Shown here: positions 7,921 through 16,510 of the stretch, one piece after another
How the letters are laid out: each line of letters begins with the position of its first letter
Numbering within the stretch: the first letter of the stretch is position 1
Assembly (NCBI GenBank): GCA_027489695.1
Contig: JAIXZK010000270.1
Span: 1-39,289 of the forward strand
Direction of reading: 5' to 3'
Length of the DNA stretch: 39,289 nucleotides
Source: Sphingomonadales bacterium
Lineage (GTDB): Bacteria; Pseudomonadota; Alphaproteobacteria; Sphingomonadales; Sphingomonadaceae
The notes under the pieces: model-generated
What the model saw: the letters and a program-made list of their open reading frames with translations, nothing else
Told to the model about the DNA's origin: nothing
Databases searched by the model: none
Program-made: the position numbers and the translations under genes

Positions 7921-9413
7921 CGCCTGTCCTCGAAATAGCGGCTGCCGCGCACGGCCTGGTTGGCGAGGAAGAACCACACGATCCGGCGCGCCGTGGCGCC
8001 GTTGCGGCGCTTCGCCGAATACATTTCGAGCCGGTTCCGCGATGCCTCCAGCTTTGTCGCCCAGGCCTCGTAACCGGGCTTCTCCGGCGCCGGCTCGGTC
8101 AGTTTCAGATAGTATTCCTCGCGGTAGAGGAAGATCACATTGTCGGCGTCCTGCTCGATCTCGCCGCTGTCGCGGAGATCGGAAAGCAGCGGCCGCTTGT
8201 CCTCGCGCGCTTCGACACCGCGGCTGAGCTGCGACAACAGCAGGATATGGATGCCGAGATCCTTGGCCGCCTTTTTCACCGCCCGGCTGACATAGCCGAC
8301 ATCGGCGACCCGGCTTTCCAGCTTCTTGTCGGGTTCGACCAGCTGCAGATAGTCGATCACCGCCAGTTTCAGCTTCTGGCCCCGGGCCGCCATGTTGCGC
8401 TGCGTCCGGCGCAGACCCATCACGATCTGCCCGATCTTGGCGCCGCCGCGGTCGGTGACCTGGAACGGCGCGTTGTCGGCCCATTGCATCGCCTCGCTGA
8501 CCCGGCGCCAATCGTCCGCGGTGAAGTTGCCGGCCTTGACGTCATCGAAGCTGGGGCAGTTGCCGTGATCGAAGACCCGATCGGCGATCATGCGCTTCGC
8601 CACTTCCTCGCGGCTCATCTCGCGGCTGATAAAGTCGACGCCGTGGCCGTTCTCGGCGCAACCCAGCGCGATCGAAAGCGCCGCCGCGGTCTTCCCCATG
8701 CCGGGGCGACCCGCCATGACCGTCACTTCGCCGGGCCGCAGCGCGCCAACCAGGTCAGCGAGATCCGGCAGCGTCGCCGCAAGCATGCCAGGGGGAACGG
8801 TGCCGTTGCGTTCGGCCTCGATCTCGTCGACCGTCTTGCGGAACAGCTGACCCAGCGCGATGCCCGGCTTGCCGGACCTGCCACCGCTCAGCGCCTCATT
8901 CAGCGCCGCATCGGTCGCTTCGGCGACATCGGCGACAGGCGTGTCGCCCATGGCATCGGCGAGCGCCGCCTTCAGATCCTCGACCAGCCGGCGACGCTTC
9001 GCCAGTTCGGCGATCTGGCGGGCGAAACTGCCGCCGGCGATCAGCCCGCCCATGTTCTGCGAGATCTGCGCCAGATAGGCGATGCCGCCCAGGTCCCTCA
9101 GGCCGGGATCATCGGCGAACTGCGGCCGCAGCGTGATCGGGTTGACATTCTCGCCGCGGGCCACCGCGGCAAGCATCGCGGCGAACAGCCGGCCATGCAG
9201 CGGTTCGGCAAAATCCTCGGCGGTGACGAGTTCGGCGACCTCATCGACCATCCGGTTGTCGATCATCATGCCGCCGAGCAGCGCCGCCTCGGCCTCGAGA
9301 TTGGTGTGCGGCGGGATATCGGCGCCGCCCGCGCGGTCGCCGGGCCCCAGCGGCTCGTCATCGACGTAGCCGGGCTCGCCCCACATCGGGCGCCGGAGAT
9401 CGTCAGCGATCAT
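7917..9413 (-). CDS. Phage replicative DNA helicase, DnaB-like
   Basis: NLEAEAALLGGMMID..., Walker A GRPGMGKTA, LAVIDYLQLV, LLSQLSRGVEAR, LSDLRDSGEIEQDAD. Confidence 0.95.
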   Translation of the reverse strand: MIADDLRRPMWGEPGYVDDEPLGPGDRAGGADIPPHTNLEAEAALLGGMMIDNRMVDEVAELVTAEDFAEPLHGRLFAAMLAAVARGENVNPITLRPQFADDPGLRDLGGIAYLAQISQNMGGLIAGGSFARQIAELAKRRRLVEDLKAALADAMGDTPVADVAEATDAALNEALSGGRSGKPGIALGQLFRKTVDEIEAERNGTVPPGMLAATLPDLADLVGALRPGEVTVMAGRPGMGKTAAALSIALGCAENGHGVDFISREMSREEVAKRMIADRVFDHGNCPSFDDVKAGNFTADDWRRVSEAMQWADNAPFQVTDRGGAKIGQIVMGLRRTQRNMAARGQKLKLAVIDYLQLVEPDKKLESRVADVGYVSRAVKKAAKDLGIHILLLSQLSRGVEAREDKRPLLSDLRDSGEIEQDADNVIFLYREEYYLKLTEPAPEKPGYEAWATKLEASRNRLEMYSAKRRNGATARRIVWFFLANQAVRGSRYFEDRR

Positions 9414-9673
9414 GGTTGCATGTGCCTTGGCCAAGTCGCCCAGACTTCTGCCGAGATGCAGCCGCGGTCGCAGTTGCATCGCCGGCAGGCCAGCACGAGA
9501 TTGTCGAGCGTTCCGGTTCCGCCCATGCAGCGCGGCTTGAGATGATCGCGGGTCGCTTGCCGATCATCGTTCAATGGCAGGTCCAGACCGACCGGCCGCT
9601 TGCACCAATGGCAGGTGCCGTTGTCGCGCTTAAACAGGCTGCGAAGTTGCCGCTTCCTGGATGACGCGCTCAT
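9410..9673 (-). CDS. HNH endonuclease
   Basis: CHWCKRP...ATRDHLKPRCMGGTGTLDNLVLACRRCNCDRG. Confidence 0.8.
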   Translation of the reverse strand: MSASSRKRQLRSLFKRDNGTCHWCKRPVGLDLPLNDDRQATRDHLKPRCMGGTGTLDNLVLACRRCNCDRGCISAEVWATWPRHMQP

Positions 9674-9993
9674 GCCGCGGTCCAGACGATTGCCGATCGG
9701 CCGCTGGCGTTCGGCCGCCGGCGCTTCGAATCGATGATGAGGTTGGTCTTCGCCAGCTCCGAACACCGGGGCCGGATGCTGAGCACCGACAGCCCCAGCG
9801 CCGCCGCGGCTTCGTCAGCGGTCATCCCGTCCGGCGCCGCCCGCATCGCCTCGAGCGTCAGCCGCCGCAGCCGCGCCGCATGACCGCCAATCGCCGCCGC
9901 GGCATCGAAGCTGGTGTCGCGCGCCTTGGCGCCAGGCACATCGGGATAGCGCGCCGGCGGCGTGTAGCTGAAGAGGTCGGGGGCGGCGCTCAT
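9670..9993 (-). CDS. Winged-helix-like phage protein
   Basis: GMTADEAAAALGLSVLSIRPRCSELAKTNLIIDSKRRRPNASGRSAIVW. Confidence 0.6.
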   Translation of the reverse strand: MSAAPDLFSYTPPARYPDVPGAKARDTSFDAAAAIGGHAARLRRLTLEAMRAAPDGMTADEAAAALGLSVLSIRPRCSELAKTNLIIDSKRRRPNASGRSAIVWTAA

Positions 9994-11246
9994 GCGGCCC
10001 GCTCCAGGCCCGCGACGATCCGCTCGACATATTCGATCCGGCGCCCGATCCGGCGCATGACGTTGACGGCCATGGAGTTGCCGAGCGCCTTGTAGCGCGG
10101 CCCGTCGCTGGCCGGCTTGCCGCGATAGGGCACATCGGTCCAGCCATCGGGGAAGCCCTGCAGCCGCTCGCATTCGGTCGGGGTCAGGCGGCGAACGGCC
10201 CATTGATGCTGCACCGCCATCGTGTGCTTTACCGACAGCGCGGGCGAAAGCTCGGCCGTGGCCGCTACCTGCGTAGCCGACATTTCGGCGGGAAACGCGA
10301 TGGCCGGCATCACCCCGCCGTTCGCGTGCGAGCCGGAATGCCCGCCGCCGCGCAATGTCGGGCAGACCTCGCCGGCATCGCCGCCATGATCCTTGACCGT
10401 GAATGCGATCGGCACCAACGGCGTCCCGCGCCCCGTCCCGTCCTCGCTGGCGTCGAAGCCTTCGGCGCGCAGCGCATGGGCGATGAAAGTCTCGACCTCG
10501 AAACCGATCCTCTGGCCCTTGGCAACCAGGCAGGCGGCGATATCTATCGATCCCGAGGTGTTGCCGCCGCCGTAGGCGAGCCTTCCGGCAGGGTTGTCCT
10601 TGCCGCTACAGCCGCCAGTGCTCGCCGCAAGGGTTCCGGCAACTCTTTCCCCCGCTTCGCGGCGCGGCGGAGGATTCCCGCGCAGGCTTTCGGCGTCAAA
10701 TAATACCGCCGCGGCACGTCGCCAGTCTCCAAGATATCCGACAACGAACACACGCCGTCGTCGTTGAGGAACAGCTCGGCCGTGCCCATCCACTCGCACG
10801 AATTGAGCGTCGAGAACGCGGTAGGCGAACCCATACCCGAGTTCTGCCATCCCCCCGAGGATGGCGCCAAAGTCCCGTCCGGCGCCCGATGACAGGACAC
10901 CGGGGACGTTCTCCCATACCAGCCAGCGGGGCCGTGCGCGATCAGCAAGGCGGAGATATTCGAGCGCCAGGTTGCCACGGTCATCGTCCAATCCGCCTCT
11001 GAGGCCGGCGATGCTGAACGACTGGCAGGGCGTTCCTCCGACAAGCAGGTCAACAGGTCCATATTCATCGCCCTTGATGGTGGTGAAGTCGCCATGCACC
11101 GGCACGCCCGGGAAGCGATGCGCCAGCACGGCGCGCGGGAACGGTTCGATCTCACTGAACGCCGCCGGCACCCAGCCCAGCGGCTCCCACGCCACCGAAG
11201 CCGCCTCGATGCCGGAACAGACCGAAAGGTATCGGAGCGCCGTCAT
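9990..11246 (-). CDS. DNA (cytosine-5) methyltransferase, Dcm family
   Basis: SVCSGIEAASVAW, GGTPCQSFSIAG, WENVPGV, VPQRRRRVFVVG, LTPTECERLQGFPDGWT, ALGNSMAVNV. Confidence 0.93.
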   Translation of the reverse strand: MTALRYLSVCSGIEAASVAWEPLGWVPAAFSEIEPFPRAVLAHRFPGVPVHGDFTTIKGDEYGPVDLLVGGTPCQSFSIAGLRGGLDDDRGNLALEYLRLADRARPRWLVWENVPGVLSSGAGRDFGAILGGMAELGYGFAYRVLDAQFVRVDGHGRAVPQRRRRVFVVGYLGDWRRAAAVLFDAESLRGNPPPRREAGERVAGTLAASTGGCSGKDNPAGRLAYGGGNTSGSIDIAACLVAKGQRIGFEVETFIAHALRAEGFDASEDGTGRGTPLVPIAFTVKDHGGDAGEVCPTLRGGGHSGSHANGGVMPAIAFPAEMSATQVAATAELSPALSVKHTMAVQHQWAVRRLTPTECERLQGFPDGWTDVPYRGKPASDGPRYKALGNSMAVNVMRRIGRRIEYVERIVAGLERAA

Positions 11247-11608
11247 TCGCCGCACCACCCGAGGCCGGCTTCGATTTCGAGCAGAGCCCGCCGGCCGCGC
11301 CGGCTATCGGCCCAGACCCGCGACGCCGCCTGTTCCGGTGTCGCGCCGTTGGCGAGGCATTCGGCGAAGCGGTCGATCGCCCGCAGCCGAACCCGGCCGC
11401 TGCGATCCCGTGGCACCGTGGCGGTGCCCTTCAGCGCCGCGTTGCTCTTCGGGCTGCGAAACACGATGTTTTCCCGCGCCGCGACGCCGGTGACGCTGCC
11501 CTTGGTACGCTGCAGCGCCGCCATGACTTCGGGAATGCTGGCGCCGGCCTTCGCCATGCGCCGCATCCGCGCGATATCGAGCAAGGTCCAGGGGCGCCGT
11601 TCAACCAT
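11243..11608 (-). CDS. Phage DNA-binding-like hypothetical protein
   Basis: MVERRPWTLLDIARMRRMAKAGASIPEVMAALQRTKGSV...; operon context. Confidence 0.5.
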   Translation of the reverse strand: MVERRPWTLLDIARMRRMAKAGASIPEVMAALQRTKGSVTGVAARENIVFRSPKSNAALKGTATVPRDRSGRVRLRAIDRFAECLANGATPEQAASRVWADSRRGRRALLEIEAGLGWCGE

Positions 11609-12146
11609 CGATCGGCCCCCGGAAGGTGGCGGCGTCGACCCAGGGCGGTGTCACGCCGGCGAGATGGATCGCGTAATCGAGGATGGCCAGCGCATCCGCA
11701 GCGTTGTCATCCTGCGGCATCCAGCCGAGTTCGTGACAACGCTTGGTCGACAGCGCCTTGAACTGCTTCGGGTTCAGCCCGCTGCCCTTGCGGATCCCGC
11801 GGCCGACGAAATGCTTCCGCCAGCTGGTCTGCGGCACATTCCGGCAGCGCGCCGACACCGCATAGGCGAAGCTCTCGGCGTGCGCCGCCAGCCCGGCGAG
11901 CAGATAGATCGTCGTCATGTTGCTGAACCCGGAGAGACCGGAAGGCGGGATTCCGCCTTCGAAGTAGAGGCGTTCGATCGGCGACAGGCGGTGCAGGTCG
12001 GCCAGCTTGCGGTGCAGTTCGCACCCCTTGCGGCCGACCTCGCCGGGTTCGCCGGGCAGGGTCCAGGTGCCGTAGATCGGCTTGTCCATGCCCGGCTCCC
12101 ATGCCGCCCAGCCGCAGCGGGTCGCGATGTCGAGCGCGACCCACAT
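11601..12146 (-). CDS. RuvC/RNase H-fold Holliday-junction resolvase-like protein
   Basis: MWVALDIATRCGWAAWEPG...YFEGG...QDDNAADALAILDYA (acidic active-site pattern). Confidence 0.75.
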   Translation of the reverse strand: MWVALDIATRCGWAAWEPGMDKPIYGTWTLPGEPGEVGRKGCELHRKLADLHRLSPIERLYFEGGIPPSGLSGFSNMTTIYLLAGLAAHAESFAYAVSARCRNVPQTSWRKHFVGRGIRKGSGLNPKQFKALSTKRCHELGWMPQDDNAADALAILDYAIHLAGVTPPWVDAATFRGPIDG

Positions 12147-12149
12147 CGC

Positions 12150-12788
12150 TCAGTTCACCGCCACGTTCGCAACGCCGGTAACGGTCACCAGCGACAGCGC
12201 CGGCGCCTTGCGCGTGCGGCCGGGCTTGGCCTTGGCCTTGTCTTCCTCCGCCATCGCGGCGAGCTTCGGCGAAAGCGACTCGACCGGGATCGCCGGCGCC
12301 TTCCCGGCATCGGCCATCGCCTGCAGTTCGGGGGGCAGATTGTCGCCGGTGATACCCGGGCCGCCGGCCACCGGGTCGAGCTTGCCGGCCTCGAAGGCGC
12401 GCTGCTCATCGGTCAGGCCGTCATCACCGGCGGCGTTGGCCTCGCCCTCGATGGGCATGGTTTCTTCGGTGCCCTGTGCCTGGTCGACCAGATCGCGCGA
12501 GATCCCGATGTTGGCGGCGCGCATGAGGCCATAAAGACCCCTGAGGAAGTCGTCGCGGTTCTCGACGCTCTGGCCCATGATCTTCGAGTAGAAGACTTTG
12601 GCCGCCGCCTTGTTGACGTGGCAATCGTCGGCGACGGCTTTCCAATAGCCGGACAGATTGCCGCGCTCTCCGTCCATGTTTTCCTGCGCGGGCTTGATAT
12701 CCCCCCGCATGATCCGCAGCGCCTTGTCGAAATCGGGCTTCGCGACTTCGGTAACTTCCTCGGATTCCTTCCTCGCGGTGCGAGCCAT
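12150..12788 (-). CDS. Phage protein of unknown function
   Basis: MARTARKESEEVTEVAKPDFDKALRIMRGDIKPAQENMDGERGNLSGYWKAVADDCHVNKAAAKVF... Confidence 0.6.
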   Translation of the reverse strand: MARTARKESEEVTEVAKPDFDKALRIMRGDIKPAQENMDGERGNLSGYWKAVADDCHVNKAAAKVFYSKIMGQSVENRDDFLRGLYGLMRAANIGISRDLVDQAQGTEETMPIEGEANAAGDDGLTDEQRAFEAGKLDPVAGGPGITGDNLPPELQAMADAGKAPAIPVESLSPKLAAMAEEDKAKAKPGRTRKAPALSLVTVTGVANVAVN

Positions 12789-12790
12789 CG

Positions 12791-13339
12791 TCAGTCCTTT
12801 CCTGTGATGGCCGGCAGCGCCCCGGCCTGGCGGTGATGGAAAATCGTGGCGCACGGCCGGTGCTGGAACCGGAACCAGGCGGCGTTGTCCTTGCCGGCGT
12901 GCGGGCTCCCGGGTTCCCATTTCACCCGGCCGATGCTGATGACATCGGAGCAGCGCGCCATCAGCGGCGCCGCGCGAACATTGTGCATGGTGTCGGCGGC
13001 GAGCAGCAGCCAGGTCGGCATCTGGCCAGACAGGTTCTCGACGATCGGCAGCAGCCATTCCCAGCGCCACGGCGGGTTCGTGATGAACATGGCGCCGTCG
13101 CAGCCGTCGAGCGTTGCCGCATCGGCCTGCACGATGCCCGGGCCCGCTGGCGCGATATCGCTGGCGAAGACGCAGATGTGCCCGGCGTCTTCCAAGATGC
13201 GGAACAGTGCGCCGTCACCGGCGCAGGGTTCGACGAAGCGCGTGCCCGGCGGCAGAAACGGCAGCAGCGGCCGCACAGCAGCGGCCGGTGTCGCGTAGAG
13301 GTCGCGGGGCTTGCGCTCGAAGTCGCTGCGCTTTCCCAT
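12791..13339 (-). CDS. Phage SAM-dependent methyltransferase (N6-adenine MTase-like)
   Basis: FVEPCAGDGALFRIL (motif I), FITNPPWRW (NPPW motif IV). Confidence 0.75.
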   Translation of the reverse strand: MGKRSDFERKPRDLYATPAAAVRPLLPFLPPGTRFVEPCAGDGALFRILEDAGHICVFASDIAPAGPGIVQADAATLDGCDGAMFITNPPWRWEWLLPIVENLSGQMPTWLLLAADTMHNVRAAPLMARCSDVISIGRVKWEPGSPHAGKDNAAWFRFQHRPCATIFHHRQAGALPAITGKD

Positions 13340-13818
13340 CAGACGTTATCCAAACTGGACCGGCCGCCGACGCCCTCGCGAACCGGATCGGGCAGCACCA
13401 GCCGGTCCCGGATACCGTGGCGACGCGCCGACTCGAGTTGCGCCTCGAACCCGCGTGCCGCCACCGGCACCTGTCGTGCCGCGGCCCGTTCCCGCTCCGC
13501 CGCCGCGATCATGTCGAGCACCCGCTGCGCCGCTTCCGGCGAGGCTTCGTCAGCCGATGGCCGGAAATCTGGCGGCGCCGGCTTCTGCCAGCCGGCCGGG
13601 CTGCTGCCCGACGAATAAATCCACAGCGCCGTCTTGCGCGCCAGCTTCTGTTCGCGCGTCAGCCGCGCCAGCCAGGTATCGCAAGTGCTGTGGCTGATGT
13701 TCCATTCGTCAACCATCTCGGAACGGGTCATGCGGATCGCCCGTTCGGCAAAATCCGCCGGCATCTCGCGGCGCCCCGGCTTCGGTTTCCGCTTGTCGGT
13801 GACGACGCCGCGCGACAT
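13339..13818 (-). CDS. Phage HTH-like hypothetical protein
   Basis: RAIRMTRSEMVDEWNISHSTCDTWLARLTREQ...; operon context. Confidence 0.5.
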   Translation of the reverse strand: MSRGVVTDKRKPKPGRREMPADFAERAIRMTRSEMVDEWNISHSTCDTWLARLTREQKLARKTALWIYSSGSSPAGWQKPAPPDFRPSADEASPEAAQRVLDMIAAAERERAAARQVPVAARGFEAQLESARRHGIRDRLVLPDPVREGVGGRSSLDNV

Positions 13819-14333
13819 CAGGCGGCGATCCGGTCGGCTTCGGCGACGACCGCGTTCAGATGCGGCAGCAGTGGCCGGATCAGATCGGCGAGCACCAGCG
13901 TCTCGCGGTGATCGAGCCGCTGATCCGACCACGCGTGCAGCAGCGCCGTCATCAGCTCGGAAAGCCCAATCGGCAGCCGCGCCACATCGGCGCCCTCGGT
14001 TTTCACCGGGCAGACGTGGCGGCCGAGCAGCGGGCCCAGCACATCGTTCAGGAACTGGTCGCCAAAGCGCTCGTCGGCGCCGAGCTTGACCAGCGCCTCG
14101 ACACCCATCTCGGTGGCGCCCGCCAGATAGGCAAACACGCTCTTGCGGTCTTCCTTGCCCGCCGCCTCGGCAACGGCCTTGTGGGAAAGCCCGCCGGCCG
14201 CCTTGGCGCGATGCAGCGCGACGCCGATCGCGGAGCGGATTGTTTCGGACCTGACCGGGCCACGATTGCGCGGGATTATCCCGTCGCCGCTGCCGTAATG
14301 GCTGTCGGCATGACGAACAGAGCCGCCCATCAT
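13818..14333 (-). CDS. Phage regulatory-like protein
   Basis: RSETIRSAIGVALHRAKAAGGLSHKAVAEAAGKEDRKSVFAYLAGATEMGVEAL... Confidence 0.5.
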   Translation of the reverse strand: MMGGSVRHADSHYGSGDGIIPRNRGPVRSETIRSAIGVALHRAKAAGGLSHKAVAEAAGKEDRKSVFAYLAGATEMGVEALVKLGADERFGDQFLNDVLGPLLGRHVCPVKTEGADVARLPIGLSELMTALLHAWSDQRLDHRETLVLADLIRPLLPHLNAVVAEADRIAA

Positions 14334-14446
14334 GCTGTCACCACATCGTGCGCTGGCCGGCGCCCGTTCCTTTGGAGGGCGCGGATTGACACCGCACCCT
14401 CCGCCGGCATCGTTGCGCTTCCACACAGCAACGAAAGGCTCACCCT

Positions 14447-14671
14447 ATGTCTGACAACGACAGCACGCTTCTCGCGCTCGCCCATTTCGCCTGCACCGGC
14501 GTTGCCGTGCTGGTGGCGGACCTCGCCGACAGAAAAGCCATTGATCCCCGAACGGTCACGCATCTGCAGGCCCTCCTGGCGCAGCTTGCGGCGGAGCAGC
14601 CGGAGAACCGGCGCCCGGTGTTCCAGACATTGTCTGAGACAATTGCCGGAAAGCATTATCGAGATCGCTGA
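14447..14671 (+). CDS. Small hypothetical protein, uncertain
   Basis: 74 aa ORF MSDNDSTLLALAHFACTGVAVLVADLADRKAIDP... with GAAAGG upstream; 3' end overlaps an antisense ORF. Confidence 0.4.
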   Translation: MSDNDSTLLALAHFACTGVAVLVADLADRKAIDPRTVTHLQALLAQLAAEQPENRRPVFQTLSETIAGKHYRDR

Positions 14672-15023
14672 TCGCGGCTTCGCCAGCGATTGGCCGCGCC
14701 TCAATCCGGGCCTTCGCCCGATGCATGAGTCCGCTGGCATCTTCGCCGTCGCCCGGTATTTCGACCATTACGCGGCGCCCTCGCCGGGAGAGGGCTGGGA
14801 GCGATGCTGCGATCAGCGCAAGCGCCGCGAGGGTCGCGAACCGAAGCCGACGTTGGCGCCGCATTCGATCGGCTTTTTGCTGCCGCTCGTGCAGAGCGAG
14901 GCACGGAATAGGCGCGTTCATGTAGAACGCGGCCTCGAATGCAGCACCGATCTCGCTGATAGCGACTGCGATCGGTGTCGCCGCACTGCCGTCATGGTCC
15001 CGGCCATGAAGATGACCAGCCAT
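14556..15023 (-). CDS. Putative single-TM phage protein, uncertain
   Basis: Start coupled by TGATG to the stop of the cro-like gene; hydrophobic segment FATLAALALIAASLPALS. Confidence 0.4.
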   Translation of the reverse strand: MAGHLHGRDHDGSAATPIAVAISEIGAAFEAAFYMNAPIPCLALHERQQKADRMRRQRRLRFATLAALALIAASLPALSRRGRRVMVEIPGDGEDASGLMHRAKARIEARPIAGEAAISDLDNAFRQLSQTMSGTPGAGSPAAPPQAAPGGPADA

Positions 15024-15232
15024 CACGCGGCCGCCGCTTGCTTCGAGCGGCATTCCTTGATGAAGGCCCGCGCCTTCTCGGCCGTTTCCGGCCAGACGCG
15101 ACGACCGCCGCGCAGCTGGGTGATGAACTTCCAGTCCGAAACCGCCTGCCGACCGAAGGTGCTTTCGGCCATGCCGGATTCGGCGAGGAACGATTCGATC
15201 TCTTCAAGGAGTGTGGGGCTTTGATCGGTCAT
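15023..15232 (-). CDS. Cro-like small HTH regulator
   Basis: MTDQSPTLLEEIESFLAESGMAESTFGRQAVSDWKFITQLRGGRRVWPETAEKARAFI; divergent from repressor. Confidence 0.65.
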   Translation of the reverse strand: MTDQSPTLLEEIESFLAESGMAESTFGRQAVSDWKFITQLRGGRRVWPETAEKARAFIKECRSKQAAAA

Positions 15233-15246
15233 AGCGAAGCATATGT

Positions 15247-15262
15247 GCGGGACCAATCCCGC
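15247..15262. promoter_or_regulatory. Operator GCGGGA-CCAA-TCCCGC inside spacer of leftward early promoter (-35 TTGACG at 15269-15264, minus)
   Basis: Perfect 6+4+6 palindrome one base after a minus-strand TTGACG. Confidence 0.7.
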
Positions 15263-15277
15263 CCGTCAAGCCAAAAT

Positions 15278-15293
15278 GCGGGACGTTTCCCCA
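15278..15293. promoter_or_regulatory. Second leftward operator GCGGGA-CGTT-TCCCCA
   Basis: Same motif with one degenerate arm, 31 bp from the first. Confidence 0.6.
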
Positions 15294-15334
15294 CGTTGAC
15301 GTCCCGTGAGCGGAAACGGGATGCTGCAAAGGGT

Positions 15335-16075
15335 ATGTATGACATTGACATGGCTAGGGTTCGGGAGGTCTTGACCGCCGAACTCGACAAGCCCGGCCAG
15401 ACGGCGCGGGGGCTGGCGCTGCGCGCCGGACTCGGTCCCGATGCTGTGCGCGATATCCTTCGCGGTAAAAGCAACACCGCCCAGCTCGACACGCTGACCG
15501 CGCTGGCAAAGGCCATCGGCGGCGATCTTTCCCTCTTCGCCAGCGCCGCGCCGGAGCGACCGCCGGAGGTCCAGGATGTAGGCGCCGCCTTTCGACCGAT
15601 GCCGGTGCCCAATGATCCGCGCAGCTGGCCGCGTGATGTCCCGGTGCTCGGTAGCGCCTTGGGTGGCGAGATGAAGACAGAGACCGGCGAAGAAATCGAA
15701 CAGACCGCGCTGGAAACGCTCGATATCGTCGACATGGTGCGCCGGCCGCCGACGCAGTTCAACAATCAGCGGCTCTATGCCCTGTATGTCGTCGGAACCT
15801 CGATGGAACCCCGGCATGACGCCGGGGATCTGATCTATGTGGATCCGCGCCGGCCGCCGGCGATCGGTGACGATGTTGTTGTCCAGCTTCGCGACGGCAA
15901 CGGGCACGACGGTTCGGAGCGGGTGGTCTGCGCTCTCATCAAGCGGCTGCTGAAGCGCACCGCGTTGGGCGTCGAGCTGGAACAGTTCAATCCGCCGGCC
16001 AGGTTCTTTGTCAACAAGCGCGATATCGCTGCCATGCATCGCGTGCTGCGGACGGCGGAGCTGACCGGCGTGTAG
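15335..16075 (+). CDS. CI-like phage repressor (HTH + S24 peptidase domain)
   Basis: N-terminal HTH (ARGLALRAGLGPDAVRDILRGKSNTAQLDTLTALAKAIGGDL); C-terminal LYALYVVGTSMEPRHDAGDLIYVDPRRPPAIGDDVVVQL. Confidence 0.9.
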   Translation: MYDIDMARVREVLTAELDKPGQTARGLALRAGLGPDAVRDILRGKSNTAQLDTLTALAKAIGGDLSLFASAAPERPPEVQDVGAAFRPMPVPNDPRSWPRDVPVLGSALGGEMKTETGEEIEQTALETLDIVDMVRRPPTQFNNQRLYALYVVGTSMEPRHDAGDLIYVDPRRPPAIGDDVVVQLRDGNGHDGSERVVCALIKRLLKRTALGVELEQFNPPARFFVNKRDIAAMHRVLRTAELTGV

Positions 16076-16147
16076 GCGCGGCACCGTCGACTCGATTGTG
16101 ATAGTGCCGCTCTTCGGTTCGGTTTCGATTCAACACGGGAGACGGGG

Positions 16148-16357
16148 ATGAAGGTTCTGATCGCAATCGCCATCGTGCTGGCCGGGGCTTCGCTTGCCGC
16201 GTGCGGGCAGAAGGGCGGCCGCAGCTGCATCGACAAGGGGCGCGACTTCATGATCGACAACGGGTCCTGGCCCACGATGTCCGATGGCAGGGATGCCCGA
16301 TCGGTCGTCGCCGAACGCTGTTTGAACTATAATGGAGCTTTCGACGGCATGGAGTAG
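16148..16357 (+). CDS. Small lipoprotein downstream of repressor
   Basis: MKVLIAIAIVLAGASLAACGQKGG...: signal peptide plus lipobox LAAC; RBS GGAGACGGGG. Confidence 0.7.
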   Translation: MKVLIAIAIVLAGASLAACGQKGGRSCIDKGRDFMIDNGSWPTMSDGRDARSVVAERCLNYNGAFDGME

Positions 16358-16399
16358 AAGCCGTTCCGAGCGCATGTCCCGCGCCGTGCTTCGATGTTG

Positions 16400-16415
16400 G
16401 CGGGAAACGTCCCGC
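16400..16415. promoter_or_regulatory. Operator GCGGGA-AACG-TCCCGC
   Basis: Perfect palindrome upstream of the rightward early promoter. Confidence 0.7.
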
Positions 16416-16424
16416 ATTTTGTGG

Positions 16425-16455
16425 TTGACGCGCGGGATTGAACCCGCATAGGTAT
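16425..16455 (+). promoter_or_regulatory. Rightward early promoter with embedded operator (16432-16447)
   Basis: TTGACG-c-GCGGGATTGAACCCGC-ATAGGTAT; same layout as the leftward promoter; -10 weakly conserved. Confidence 0.6.
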
Positions 16456-16510
16456 CCCTCACCGGGGTAACGGAGTCGCAGGTCAGCGGCGCCCCGGTGG
16501 GGTTTTCAGT

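Noticed and set aside
8247-9545. 432-aa plus-strand ORF
   Set aside because: Antisense shadow of the dnaB-like gene.
11094-12836. 580-aa plus-strand ORF
   Set aside because: Antisense to four consecutive well-supported phage genes.
9410-13339. Complete restriction-modification or defence island
   Set aside because: HNH and methyltransferase genes are embedded in a phage replication operon and no cognate restriction subunit could be identified.
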